Assembly: GCA_025504975.1 (NCBI GenBank)
Contig: JANUWI010000001.1
Location: forward strand, 5,022,001-5,086,000
Length of the DNA stretch: 64,000 bases
DNA from: Plenodomus lindquistii
Lineage: Eukaryota > Ascomycota > Dothideomycetes > Pleosporales > Leptosphaeriaceae
Direction: 5' to 3'
In this document: piece by piece, positions 46,241-56,589 of the stretch
Layout: every line of letters starts with the position of its first letter
Position numbering within the stretch: the stretch's first letter is position 1
Position numbers and translations under genes: made by a program
The notes under the pieces: generated by a model
Told to the model about the DNA's origin: nothing
The model's input: only the letters and a program-made list of their open reading frames with translations
The model's database searches: none

Positions 46241-47297
46241 ATGCACTTCTCACACGCTCTCATTGTTGCCTTCGCGGCTTCCGTCTCAGCTCACGGTGTG
46301 GTCACTGAGATCAAGGGTGCCAACGGTGTCAACATGCCTGGTCTTACCATCCAGGATGGTACTCCTCGTGACTGCTCTTCCAAGTAAGTCCACTCACTAT
46401 CCACATACATCACTTCCTCATGCTAACGATCACTCAGCGGCTGTGGCTCCCAGGCGGACACTGCCATCATCCGTGACCGTGACATCGCCAGCGGTAAAGC
46501 CACACCTCTCGGTCGCACCCAGGGCAACGGCCCAGTCGATGCCTCCGTCATGATCGCCGCCTTCATGGGCGCTGGCGCCACCCCTCCCACCAACCAGGGT
46601 GCATCCGGCAGTGTCGGTGTAGAAGACAACATCCAGCAGCCCGGTGCGACCGGTCAGAAGCGTCAGCTCTTCGGCGGCCTCTTTGGCGGCGGTGCTGGCG
46701 GTGCTGGCGGTGCTGGTGGCGCTGGCGGTGCTGGTGCTACTGGTCTCGGTGGTCTTCTTGGTGGAGGCGGTACCAAGGCTACTGGACCCCCTGAGGCTCG
46801 TGTCGCTGCTGCTGCAGGTGCTGGTGCATCGAGTGGTCTGCCCACTTGTGCTGATGACGGCACTGTCACAATGACCATGTACCAGGTAAGCTTCAAAATC
46901 CTCCCCATACTTCGTTCGCCTCAGCATCGACTGACTCCCACAACAGATCAACCAGGATGGCGCAGGACCCTTCGTTGCCGATGTCGACGGTACGTCTGGT
47001 GGCACTGACGAGTCGGCCATGCAGCCTGCTACTGTCACCAAGGACGTCCCCGGTCTCGGTATCCAGGGTCTCTCCCTCGCTACCAACACCGAGTTCGAGA
47101 TGCAGGTCCAGATGCCCGCTGGCATGACTTGCGACGCTACCGTTGCTGGTACTCCCAACGTCTGCGTCATGCGCGTTCGCAACGGTGCTGCTGCTGGTCC
47201 TTTCGGTGGCTCGGTTGCTTTCACTCAGAGCACGGCTGCCCGCAAGCGCGCTATTGCTTACAAGCTCAAGAAGCGCATGGAAATTAGCCGCAAGTAG
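46241..47297 (+). CDS. Egh16/GAS1-like secreted protein
   Basis: Three exons: 46241-46383, 46438-46885 and 46947-47297, giving 313 residues. A signal peptide (about residues 1-18, FSHALIVAFAASVSAHG) is followed by the family opening HGVVTEIKGANGVNMPGL, paired cysteines (RDCSSNGCGSQADTAII) and a beta-rich body ending in PFGGSVAFTQ and a basic tail. The Egh16/GAS1/GAS2 group is known from mildews and rice blast as infection-stage proteins made around appressorium formation and linked to host penetration. An unusual Gly/Ala-rich insert (LFGGGAGGAGGAGG.., about residues 147-180, DNA 46685-46738) interrupts the domain between two otherwise conserved halves. Introns are 54 and 61 bp with CTAAC/CTGAC branches. 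Convergent with the permease gene, 180 bp apart. Confidence 0.88.
46685..46738 (+). repeat. In-gene GGTGCTGGC repeat encoding Gly-Ala
   Basis: Near-perfect 9-bp units (GGC GGT GCT and variants) encode a GGA-type run inside the Egh16-like coding sequence, probably a length-variable coding minisatellite. Confidence 0.85.
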
Positions 47298-47477
47298 GAA
47301 GAAGGTTGGGGATGTTGATTGGTAATGATGTTCAAGATCGGTTCGATGGTAATGCGTGGCCTGGCAGGTTCAGTGTCATAGTAAATAAAAGAGTATTTAG
47401 TTAGGGTTGGTAATAGAGTTGATAATTGTTGATCATAAAAACACATCTAGCGCGCTTTGATACTGCTTGTGAGCATT

Positions 47478-49106
47478 CTAGAAGTTACGCCATAGTCTCT
47501 TCAATAGCCCTTCCTTGGCCATTGGCTGTCCGTCTTCATTGAGCAACACGCCTCCGTGTGGTGCCAACTCATCTTTCGCATCCAAGTCCTTCCTCCTACC
47601 CGCATCTAGATCAATCTCGTGACTCCTCCAGAAATGCGTCTTGAACCACCACTTGTATCCAATCCAAATGATACCAAATACTGGGAACAAGATGTATGCG
47701 TCGACGAACAAGCCAGCATCGAATGGACTCAGTGTTGTCCAGCCTTGAACCAGAGCGAGGAAGATGTTGGCGAAGCATCCAAAGTAGGCGTTCCATGGAT
47801 AAAGGAACGATTTGAAGGGGAGGTCCTCAGCAGTTCGGCCTTGCGCGTGCCACGCCTTCCTGAATCGAATATGGGTGAATGAGATGGCGCCCCAGACCAG
47901 GAACGTGGAGACGCCGCTAAGGTTGATGATGTAGGAGTATGCCTTTCCTCCACCGGTACTGACATTCATCATCGAGATGCATCCAAATAGGTTCGTGAAG
48001 ACGATTGCGTACACGGGGACTCCGCGGCTGTTGGTCTTGCCCAAGAACTTGGGTGCCATTTTCTCCTGCGCCATGAATAGGATGGTCCGGGAGCCAATGT
48101 AGATGGAACTGTTGGCGGCAGAAAGCACGGTGATGAAGATGAATGCGTTGATGAGATGAACACCGCCCTCCCAGCCGGCTCTTTGGATGGCGATGGTCAT
48201 TGGACTTTTCAGTGCGCGGCTGGCGCCGTTGGCAAGATCATCGGCGTTCGATGGACATGTCAGGCCGAAGAAGAAGGCGACTCCCATGTATACGAACAAG
48301 ATGCGCCAAATGACCTGTCTGATAGCCAGTGGGACAGCGACAGAGGGATTCCTTGTCTCGGTTGCAGCGACTGCCACAGCTTCAACTCCAGCATAGAATG
48401 TCGAGGCGAAAACGAAGACCGTGGCGACACCACGGAAACCGTTTGACCATGGTCCAGGATTGTGCCAGTAACGGAACCCAAGCGCCTCCTTCTGGCCGAT
48501 CAAACCTCCTGACGCGTAGATGATGGCGAAGATGAAATAAGCGCAGAGTCCCGCAAGTTTGATCAAGGCGAGCCAGAACTCTGCCTCACCAAACGACTCA
48601 ACACCCAACATCTGGAAGCCAAGGAACGAGAACCAAAAGATGAGGAAGTAGCCCCATAGCGGCACCTTGTCGCTCCAGAAGACGAGTAGGGACGAGATGA
48701 CGTTATATTCGTTGGCAAGAACACAAGCCCAAACGAGCCAATATTGCCATCCCACAGCAACTCCAAAAGCTTTGTCGACGAAGCGGTCAGAAAGCGTGAC
48801 GAAGGCGCCTCCCGTAGGGTATAATGTCGTCATTTCTCCGAGGGACTGCGTTATGCTGAAGGCAATGATACCAATGATACCAAAGCCAATGAGCAGAGAA
48901 GCCGGTCCACCGTTCGCGAGCGCACCTCCAGTTCCCACGAGAATACCGGGACCAATGATACCAGCAAGAGCCATCATAGACAAATGTCGAGTCTTGAGTC
49001 CACGCTTGACACCACTGGGATCCATGCGCGAGAAATCCTCATCGTTGGTGTAACTCGCCGTTGGCGAAGCATGGCCAGGCGGGTTCTTCGAGTCGTAAGC
49101 CGCCAT
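47478..49106 (-). CDS. Amino-acid permease, AAP/YAT family
   Basis: Single exon, 542 residues, the standard length. It imports amino acids by proton symport at the plasma membrane. A hydrophilic N-terminus (about 35 residues) leads to KRGLKTRHLSMMALAGIIGPGILVG, the hallmark first span of fungal permeases, then about twelve membrane segments, GEMTTLYPTGGAFVTLSDRFVD after span 2, and ESFGEAEFWLALIKL in the middle. The C-terminal tail is charged (LDAGRRKDLDAKDE), consistent with a regulatory cytosolic tail. Substrate specificity cannot be assigned by eye. It has no introns, unlike most neighbours. The start at 49106 is in context GCCATG on the plus reading, with a purine-poor leader. Confidence 0.93.
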   Translation of the reverse strand: MAAYDSKNPPGHASPTASYTNDEDFSRMDPSGVKRGLKTRHLSMMALAGIIGPGILVGTGGALANGGPASLLIGFGIIGIIAFSITQSLGEMTTLYPTGGAFVTLSDRFVDKAFGVAVGWQYWLVWACVLANEYNVISSLLVFWSDKVPLWGYFLIFWFSFLGFQMLGVESFGEAEFWLALIKLAGLCAYFIFAIIYASGGLIGQKEALGFRYWHNPGPWSNGFRGVATVFVFASTFYAGVEAVAVAATETRNPSVAVPLAIRQVIWRILFVYMGVAFFFGLTCPSNADDLANGASRALKSPMTIAIQRAGWEGGVHLINAFIFITVLSAANSSIYIGSRTILFMAQEKMAPKFLGKTNSRGVPVYAIVFTNLFGCISMMNVSTGGGKAYSYIINLSGVSTFLVWGAISFTHIRFRKAWHAQGRTAEDLPFKSFLYPWNAYFGCFANIFLALVQGWTTLSPFDAGLFVDAYILFPVFGIIWIGYKWWFKTHFWRSHEIDLDAGRRKDLDAKDELAPHGGVLLNEDGQPMAKEGLLKRLWRNF

Positions 49107-50732
49107 GATCGTCGACTGGAAGCACTGCAGATAGAATATGTTCTGCGAACGAGCAAGACGACATTATATATAGTCTTCCCATTTTGACTTGGCGTTGCGA
49201 TATTCGTTGGGGTCGCGAGTAATGAGCCAACCACATTGTAGCCGATGATGCGATTTCGGGGCTGATTGCGCGATAAGATACGCGACAATGGCGTTTGACT
49301 ACTGAGACTTGGGGATTGGAGCTCTGTGGGATTGGGTCTGCGGAGAAAATTGCATGGCCAAGACTACAGCCAAGAGTTTGTGGTTCTTCGCGTTCTTGTT
49401 CAAGGAATTTGCGGTTGGACGGGAGGCGATAAGTGAAGGAGTGGAGCTGAGTGGAGAGGGAGCGATACCGGGAAGGGTATAGAGGGTAACGCTAAGGATA
49501 GCTAGTTGCCGCTAGCGAATCCTCCCATGGAATTCTTACGATATTCTTTGACGTCCTTTAATATTGAGCCCGCCGCTGGTCTCCAGTGTTTCCTGCTCCA
49601 GGGTCCTCTTTGTCGTTCAAAGTTGTCTTGCGAATTCGTAAACAGGCAAGAAGTCCTGCGGACGTGGGATTTTTGTTCATGAACGCAATGTCCTCTATGC
49701 ATGCAAAACGGTCTTCCCAAGTAGACAAATTTATTTGCTGCATGCAAGTGCTTCTAGACTATACTAAGTAGTGTCGAAGAAGCATTAATCAATCTACTGT
49801 TCTATACTATTTGCAGCTGTCCACGCTCAAGAGCCCTCTGATCTGCTATAAACCTCGAGGTCAACACATCCTTCGCTGCCATCTCAGCTCCCACAGCAGT
49901 CCCATAATTCTAGCCAAGGACTCGAAGCATCCCGTTCAAGCCTGCGATGTCACTGAATTACTAGCATCCTGCTGTAGAGTACAGATCCAGGAGCAAATGG
50001 AAAGAGAGACTGCTACATATGAATCTTCCCAAAACAGCGCGCTACTTCTCACCCAAAATTTCAGAGAAATCATCCTCTGAGCCCAGATTAATCGCCTTTA
50101 CTAGCCTACAGGCACATCTAGTGCTCCTACGAGTCCCCTCAAACTCAAAAGCTTTGCGCACAAATCCTCATTGGCGAGTCCGTAACGAGGTACCGGTATC
50201 GAGAAGTATCACAATTATATGTATGCCCTACGCTCTTCTTGCTATTTACGCGCTTCTGCAGCATCATCAGTCCAGCGCGGTAGGCTAACACTGATGAGAC
50301 GTGATTTGACCAATGGATGGGGGTACACTGCATCGCCAACGTGTGCAGATAACTTTGTGGCGAGGGGAGGGTAGGACTGTAGGAAAGATCGTGCGGACTC
50401 TAATGAGGTTTGAGTGAGAGAAGGCAAGGTGGAGAGGACGGAAAAAGGGATAAAGGGGGGCAGGGGAGATTGTACTAGTACTGTATGAGTCCAGGGCCAT
50501 TGCTGGCGCGGCGAGGTATGAGAATGATGGGAACGAGGAGCGAGGACAGCGCTGTTCCTCTTGACGAATGTGAATTGTGCGGATAATAAGCTCCAATGGC
50601 AGCGGGCATATCCACACCCGCACCAATGCCCCATCAAAACACTTTTCAACGCCCAATCCCCAACCACAAACAATAAAGTCTACCCAAAAACTCCAATCCA
50701 AGCCCCCAAATCCCAGACCACCCCAAACACCA
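49107..50732. other. Interval between the permease and the F-box-like gene
   Basis: It contains the permease promoter (right side) and the 3' region of the F-box-like gene. Frames of up to 143 codons on both strands at about 50240-50700 overlap each other and show C/A-biased composition only. No gene is supported. Confidence 0.5.
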
Positions 50733-51896
50733 TCAAATCTCCCTCAAAAACCCATCCATCGCCCTCCCCCACCCCCTCTCCGTATCTCTCGCCCGCCCTA
50801 AACTCCAATTCTCCCAACACGTACTCACACTCCTCATCACGGGCCTGGGCTTTGCCGAAAAACACAGCCCCGTCCCGCCTTGCCCCCTTTTAACCGTCAT
50901 GTAGACATCGCCTCCACACACATTCCGCAACATATGCACAATCGGGCTGTTGGCGCTGCCGTACACATGAGGATACGTGTTCTGACCGGGATATAAAATG
51001 TGTGCTGTGAGTTTGACCGACTGTGTGGAGGTAGGGGAGAAGAGTGTGCGGACGAGGAGGTCGAGGGCGAGGGGTGCGTGGTCTGCGGTTGAAGGCGGGA
51101 ACACCGTGTATTCTGGTAATCTGGCGGACTCGTGGCGACAGTATACGGTAGCTCTGAGGCGGATGCGCCGGCGGTGTTCGTCGCTATTGGTACTTGGACT
51201 GGTTGGTGCGCGCGAGGGATTCGGTGTACCGAAGGATTCGGCGATGTAGAAGCTGTTTGAGGGTGTGAGGCGGTCGTTGAAGGATTCGTGGATGGTGGGT
51301 GGTGTGGGCGCGGGGGGCTCGACGTAGTAGCCTGATATGTATACGTTTCGGGCCTGCTTGAGGAGGAAGGGGTATAGGCTCTTGAGCACGAGGACGCCGT
51401 AGGGATATGAGACGTAGAGCGATAGGCCTTCTTCGTCTCTCGTGCTTGTGGCTTGTTGTGGTCTGGTCTGTCGCTGCGCCTGCGCAGGCTGCTTGGGCTG
51501 TTTCTTGCTTCGCATGGTCTTGTAGTCGGTTAACTCGGCGTTGATGAGATGACATGTCTGCAGCAATGCCATTGGTGCTGGGTAAGCCAGTGGCCCGGCG
51601 TTGATCTGCTGCGTGGGTGCATCGTCAATCGCGACTTCGAGAGGCTCTTGTACTGAGAGCAGCGAGTCGTCACGGTAGCTTCGAATTTGTGGCGTGAGTT
51701 CGAGCGGGAGACCTGGTATATCTATCTTGCGTCCGCGATCTTGTATTCTGTTGCCGAAGACGGTGACATACGCCGTACTGATCGTAATCGCTTGGGAGTC
51801 GGCGAGAAGGTAATCATAGATGTGGCATCGTATCTCGGTAGGAAGCGATAAGAGACCGCTGTAGTTATTTCTGCAATCGTCCGGCGATAGCATCAT
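50733..51896 (-). CDS. F-box-like domain protein
   Basis: Single exon on the minus strand, 387 residues (second ATG at 51893). The opening SGLLSLPTEIRCHIYDYLL is the short N-terminal F-box-like motif very common in Pezizomycotina proteins, where it is thought to mediate Skp1-type or other protein contacts. The rest is a mixed region without a recognised domain: a Gln/Lys-rich patch (about 130-150), a block with LVLKSLYPFLLKQARNVYISG, and a C-terminal part with Cys and Gly (MLRNVCGGDVYMTV). No signal or membrane segment. An adaptor role in substrate recognition is inference. The paired cysteines and the Arg-rich middle could alternatively mark an orphan domain. Confidence 0.7.
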   Translation of the reverse strand: MMLSPDDCRNNYSGLLSLPTEIRCHIYDYLLADSQAITISTAYVTVFGNRIQDRGRKIDIPGLPLELTPQIRSYRDDSLLSVQEPLEVAIDDAPTQQINAGPLAYPAPMALLQTCHLINAELTDYKTMRSKKQPKQPAQAQRQTRPQQATSTRDEEGLSLYVSYPYGVLVLKSLYPFLLKQARNVYISGYYVEPPAPTPPTIHESFNDRLTPSNSFYIAESFGTPNPSRAPTSPSTNSDEHRRRIRLRATVYCRHESARLPEYTVFPPSTADHAPLALDLLVRTLFSPTSTQSVKLTAHILYPGQNTYPHVYGSANSPIVHMLRNVCGGDVYMTVKRGQGGTGLCFSAKPRPVMRSVSTCWENWSLGRARDTERGWGRAMDGFLREI

Positions 51897-52355
51897 GTTC
51901 GATGTGATGTAGTTTGCAAAGAATTGATCGATTCAAAATGGTAGGAGCAACTATGATTTATCGCATGCTGGACATGAATATGGTTGTATGTTGTGGAATA
52001 CAGAGCATGAGTGTGCTGTTGTTGACGTGTTGGCACTTCGTTGGGTGCTGTCGAATCATGCAGGCGGGGACCCGAGCGGTGAAACAAATAATGTCGATGC
52101 GTCACATCGAGTCACGCCGTCACGTCGCGTTGTTGCGCTACTCTGAGAGCCTCACGCGACGAGGCTGTCGCCGCAGCTACCGACAGAACCAATGACCAAT
52201 CAAAGTTGTTGCCACCGTGGACTTGTCTGCATTGAATTGTGTGAGGTTTCGAAAGCACGGGTATAGTAGACCCTTGGCACATTGGTTTGCTCAGCTTGCG
52301 AGACCATTTCGCTATGACTATGCGAGTGTCGCAGATATTCAAAGTGAGATGATGT
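51897..52355. other. Interval between the F-box-like gene and CDC123
   Basis: About 460 bp holding the F-box-like promoter and the CDC123 3' region. A short repeated motif CGTCACGTCGCG/GAGTCACGCC occurs near 52100-52130. Nothing else is seen. Confidence 0.5.
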
Positions 52356-53652
52356 CTAATCATCCCCACTATCTTCTGCTCTCTGCTGCTCTGCTGCTTT
52401 CTGAGCCTGCTCCCATTGATGTGCAAATTCCCTTAGTTGGCCCTCGCCTCCCCTGCTCGCATCGACTACATCTTTCGGAAGCTTGTGCGCACTATACTGT
52501 GGCGTGGCGAAACCATACGCTTCTGGATCGTCTCTTCTCACCAGACGAAACTCGGGCTGCCAGATCTCCTCCACATCATCATCGTCTGAACCATCAGAAC
52601 CTGACAAGTCGTCTAGTGTGAGTATTGATTGCGCGCCGGCCTCTGCCGGTTGTGAGATCTTGAAGCGCATCACGGCCTCTTCTGCAGGCGGCTCGGGTAC
52701 TTCCATGGTGAGCAGTTCCATCCATGAGAAGAGCAGAGGATCAGTCCGCACTGCCCAGGGGTTGAAGTCGATCACCCACACTTTCTCGTATGGCGGTGGG
52801 ATGTACACATCGAAAGTGAAGTTGGGGTCTGGAAATGTGTCGCGTAATTTCGCGTCAAAGAATTCCTGAATCTTGTCGCGCAGCTTGTCCTCCAGCTGAA
52901 ACAAAAAGTCGAAGTGGTTCAGGTCTCTCTGGCACAATGCGATGAGTCGCCTGTCGCGTACAAAGCATCGAAACTCGACGCTGGGGTTGAGTGTGATCCA
53001 CTTTCGCAGAACGAGATGGTATGGTATCTCGGGGTCTGGTGTGGTTGTCTGGTCGGCCGTATCGTCAAAGGCATGCCCAAGATCATGTGTGATGAAGTCG
53101 CTGCTCTTCAGCAGCAAGTAGATGTCATTCGGGGTCCGACATTCCATGTTGTTCGTCGCAGCGATCCACGTCGCATCTTTTGGTGCGCTCCAGTTCAGCT
53201 TGGGTGCGACGGTACCGCCCAGCTCTGCAATCGTGTTTTCGATAGCCTCATGCGTTTCGCGCCAATGTATACTGGGATCTTCTCCCTCGTCTTCCTCATC
53301 GTCGTTGTTGTCCGCGCCGGAGAAAATACCGCTGTCGTTGTCTGACCAGGTGGGGTCATCGTTGTCTTCGCGGGGCAAGACGATGCCGTCTGAGCGCAAA
53401 TAGTCGAGGAACGCCGAGGGGAGGGGTATAAGGCGCGCTTTGGGCGTGACTGCGCGATATCTTGACATGTCAATATTTTGAATGTTTTAATGTTTATGGA
53501 GATTACCTTGGATGCCAGTTGTGGTACGAGCAGTTCAAGATGTGCTGCTTGGTGACTGGTGGGAACGGCAATTCTTTCAGCCCTCTTTCCGGCGCATACA
53601 CGTCGACATCGTTGTCAGGCTCTTCTGCAGTCGTGGTACTGGGCGCAGACAT
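52356..53652 (-). CDS. CDC123: Cdc123/D123 translation-initiation assembly factor
   Basis: Two exons on the minus strand, 53652-53507 and 53460-52356, giving 416 residues. The 46-bp intron (GTAATC..TCAAG) joins NCSYHNWHPR to YRAVTPKARLIPL, a contiguous conserved block, which shows that the ATG at 53468 is not the true start. Cdc123 is an ATP-grasp-type protein that assembles the eIF2 heterotrimer in the cytosol. Seen are the N-terminal LPFPPVTKQHILNCSY, an acidic insert (NNDDEEDEGEDPS), LNWSAPKDATWIA, YHLVLRKW, EFRCFVRDRRL, and the C-terminal catalytic-type VWVIDFNPW. The tail is acidic with an EEIWQPEFRLV motif. ATG 53760 is an in-frame alternative that would add 36 less convincing residues; 53652 has the better context. 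Divergent from CWC21. Confidence 0.92.
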
Positions 53653-53874
53653 ATCGCGATATAGCCCCGTGATGGGTAGTGTGATGCTGTCACGTCCATG
53701 GTTAATGCTGTCAATCGTCAAGTCTGGCTCCAGGAACATTTTGGTGGGGCAAGCCGCCATCAGAAAGCTTGGTCCTCACCTCCGAACTCTCCGCATTCTC
53801 GACTTGCATACAACCAACATTCACTCGCTCCTCCACAACAACACCAACAGATCACACAATAAATCACACACAAC
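53653..53874. promoter_or_regulatory. Short divergent promoter of CDC123 and CWC21
   Basis: Only about 220 bp separate the two start codons (114 bp if CDC123 starts at 53760), so the two genes must share promoter sequence. The CWC21 leader is C/A-rich (CTCCTCCACAACAACACC..). Confidence 0.55.
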
Positions 53875-54474
53875 ATGGCAGACAACGTCGGACTCACGAC
53901 GCCGCGAGGAAGTGGAACGTCTGGCTACGTCCAAAAGAACCGCTCTCTCATTCGCCCACGCGACAAGGGCGCGCCTTACCCAAAAGACTGGGACTCGGCG
54001 AAACATCGACCCAGGCAACCAGACGCCGAGATTCTGGAGCATGAAGCGAAGCGCGACGTCGAAGTCAAGGTCCTGGAATTGCGCGACAGGCTAGAAGACG
54101 AAGGGTATGCGACGTGGAAACACGAGAGACTTGTCATGCTAACAATGCGCAGCGTTGACGAAGACGAGATTGACGACCAATGCGAAGCTCTGCGGCGAAA
54201 ACTCGACCAGGAGCGCAAAGACGGCAAAGATATGGGACCCAATGCGAAACGACTAAAGTCGCATCAAGTGCACGATCTGGCCAAGGCGAAGGCCGAAGAG
54301 AGTGAGCGGTTGAGGAAGGCGCTGGGCATTAGCGCAGACTATGAGGAAGGCAGTCATTGGCGAAAACAGGAAGAGAGGATGAGGGACAACTTGGCGAAGA
54401 GAGGGGCTGAGGATGACGAGAGGACAGAACGAGCGAGAGAAGCGAGGAGATACCAGGAAGAGGATGATGATTGA
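53875..54474 (+). CDS. CWC21: Cwc21/Cwf21 pre-mRNA-splicing factor
   Basis: Two exons, 53875-54104 and 54153-54474, giving 183 residues. It belongs to the activated spliceosome around the Prp8/Snu114 core and is the yeast counterpart of the SRm300 N-terminus. The invariant opening NVGLTTPRGSGTSGYVQKN is present, followed by the cwf21 region (about 50-100: ILEHEAKRDVEVKVLELRD, then VDEDEIDDQCEALRRKL) and a highly charged Glu/Arg/Lys helix to the end. The 48-bp intron has perfect signals (GTATGC, TGCTAAC, GCGCAG). Splicing gives EDEGVDEDEIDD, the expected family sequence. The intron is a multiple of three without a stop, so an unspliced message would encode 16 extra residues. Confidence 0.92.
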   Translation: MADNVGLTTPRGSGTSGYVQKNRSLIRPRDKGAPYPKDWDSAKHRPRQPDAEILEHEAKRDVEVKVLELRDRLEDEGYATWKHERLVMLTMRSVDEDEIDDQCEALRRKLDQERKDGKDMGPNAKRLKSHQVHDLAKAKAEESERLRKALGISADYEEGSHWRKQEERMRDNLAKRGAEDDERTERAREARRYQEEDDD

Positions 54475-55608
54475 GGCTATCTAACCTTGAGAATTGGCGT
54501 TGATCGGCGCATTGATACCCTTTAGGTGGATGGCCACCACAGTATGAGGCAAGACGGCCCAATGGACTTCGAGCTCCAACCAACGGCGAACATATGTGAC
54601 ATAGAGTGCGATCGATACGCTCCCTTGTGGGCCAGACCCATCTAAGCGTGACTTTTTCTCCCATGGAGGTGAGTTGCGCCTGGCCTTTGGCACTCTCCAC
54701 AATGACTGATCGGCTAAGCGACGGAGGTTACAAAGATATTCTGGAGGTGCTCCTTTGGGCTCGCACCAAGTGCGTGCCGAGTGAAGTGTATTAGTAGGTG
54801 TAGGCAATTTCTACACATCTTCATCTCATCATCCTACGCCCCTCTCTTAATCTCTCCTCATGATCATCCTACTCTATGCGTGATGTATCTTCTCTCTAAG
54901 TCGCGTCTCCTCACAACTCATACCTGTTCCGCGCTACAGTGCTGTAGCAAATCACGCGATTCATCCCTGTTGTCATGCGACACTGCGTTTGCGCACGATG
55001 TCATATCGAAGGTCATGGACTGTATGACTGTAGACCTGTATGCAAACGCGCAATCTAGCACCTGCCGCAATGCCAGGGCCTCCGTCTCAGAGCACGCACC
55101 CGATCGTCTTACAATTATCCACATGATTTTTTACTCACCTATATATTACCGGACTTTCCCAAATACTCCATCAAACGGGTCACGCGGAAGGGATTATTAC
55201 CTGAAGACCAATGGTGTCCAGGAGCTTGATCGTCCGTGGATTTTCAGTTACATACTCTAGTAAACTCAATGAAGCCGAAAGAGTTGCGCTGTCTACAACT
55301 GTGCGATATCTATTTATTTTTGCCGTCAGTTCGAATCCGACTTTGTACTTGAACGCGGCTACACTGTTCTTTATTTTTGTCTTTTTTGTTGCAGTGCAAA
55401 GGGTGGTGAAGGCGGTGGTGTGGCGCAGGATGAGTTGACCTTCTTCACCCGCGTTCACCGTGAGTGATGCGCCACCACAATAAGGAATCTGAGCTAGAGT
55501 GTTTGCTGTTCATCTTGTCAGTCTATCTTGCACAGTGTCGCCTTCCTGCCTTCAAACCATACCGAATCATCCTCTGCCACTGATCAATCCCGCACCACAC
55601 CGCCCACC
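54475..55608. other. Interval before the duplicated accessory block
   Basis: It includes the CWC21 3' region. A minus-strand frame of about 105 codons at 54481-54807 has no recognisable product. The last 85 bp before 55609 align with the last 85 bp before the second MPKV gene (63111), so they belong to the duplicated unit. Confidence 0.5.
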
Positions 55609-56589
55609 ATGCCCAAAGTCACCAAGCACAACATCACCTCCAAAGACATCTCTGTCATCTACCTCGACATCCCCGTCACAGTCACCATATCCAAGCACTT
55701 CTCCCCCACCGACATCTACCGCACCATCCACCGCACCATCCACCACGGCCACTCCGACCACAACATCCGCATCACCAACGCCGCCAACCAGCTCCTCGAC
55801 CTCCGTTACGAGAACCTCAAGACCACCGCGAAAATCTACGCCCATCGCTGCGAAACCCCGAGTCACGGCCGCGCAGCAGACACCGCAAGCGCAAAGAAAG
55901 CCAACAAATTCGTCGCCTGAATCCTGAAGCACTGGGGCCTCGAGACCGCAGAAAACATTCTACCATCTGATCTGCGCCCGCGTGTCAAGCCAGGTGGAAA
56001 AGACCCATTCGCCACCGAGACACACGTCAAAGGCGGCATTTCCATGCTGCCGTGTGAAGAGTGGCCTGTCGCGTTCGTCTCGGCGCTGTATAATATGGCG
56101 AAGACTACAGTGGGTAGACATACTATGGCGGTTGAGACGATGCGCGGCGCAGTGGCTGAGCGCCATGCAGATAACAAGAATCAGCACTGCAAGGTCTTCG
56201 AGGTCATGACGGCTGATGTCCGCAAGGCGGCTGAGAAGAGGAAGAAACAACTTGAGGGTATTACGACGGAGGCGAATGACGTAGCGGCGTTTACTGGGGG
56301 GCTTGGGGAGTCGCTTGAGGAGGTGGAAAAGGAGGTGGAGAGGAAGGGGAAGGAGAAGGAAAAGGAGAAGGAAAAGGAGAAGGAAAAGGAGAAGGAAAAG
56401 GAGAAGGAAAAGGAGAAGGAAAAGGAGAAGGAGAAGGAAGAGAAGGGCAAGGGAAAGGGTAAGGGCGAGAATGTTGCGGTGGAGAAAGAAAGGGAGGATG
56501 ACAAGCAAGTCGTCGTGGCTCCGCGCACCTTTGAGGTCGCTTTCAGGTCGGCACCCAAGCCAGAGGAGGAGACAGATGAGTGGTTGTAG
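55609..56589 (+). pseudogene. MPKV-family gene, copy 1, interrupted by in-frame TGA
   Basis: From ATG 55609 the frame runs 103 codons to TGA at 55918-55920, then continues in the same frame without further stops to TAG at 56587-56589. The part after the stop aligns with copy 2 (63111-63896): ENILPSDLRPR against EHILPQDLRPR, CEEWPVAFVSALYNMAK against TEEWPKMFLTTLYDLSK, HCKVFEVMTADVRKA against HRKVLEVMTGDIRKA. So one gene is split by a nonsense codon where copy 2 has Lys. No intron spanning the stop fits. The first 75 residues look like a beta-grasp fold (inference); the remainder is helical with a long Lys-Glu run encoded by a 12-bp repeat (56350-56435). The family is unknown to me. The short 103-residue product could still be made. 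Confidence 0.65.
56350..56435 (+). repeat. 12-bp coding minisatellite (GGAGAAGGAAAA)n
   Basis: About seven near-identical units encode alternating Lys-Glu in copy 1 of the MPKV family. Copy 2 lacks the repeat entirely, so it expanded after duplication. On the minus strand it reads as (SF)n. Confidence 0.9.

Noticed and set aside
50242..50893. Overlapping frames of 110-143 codons next to the F-box-like gene
   Set aside because: C/A-biased low-complexity peptides on both strands without family resemblance.
55325..55345. Second tRNA B-box-like sequence (AGTTCGAATCC)
   Set aside because: The stem has a mismatch and no D-arm or anticodon arm is visible upstream.
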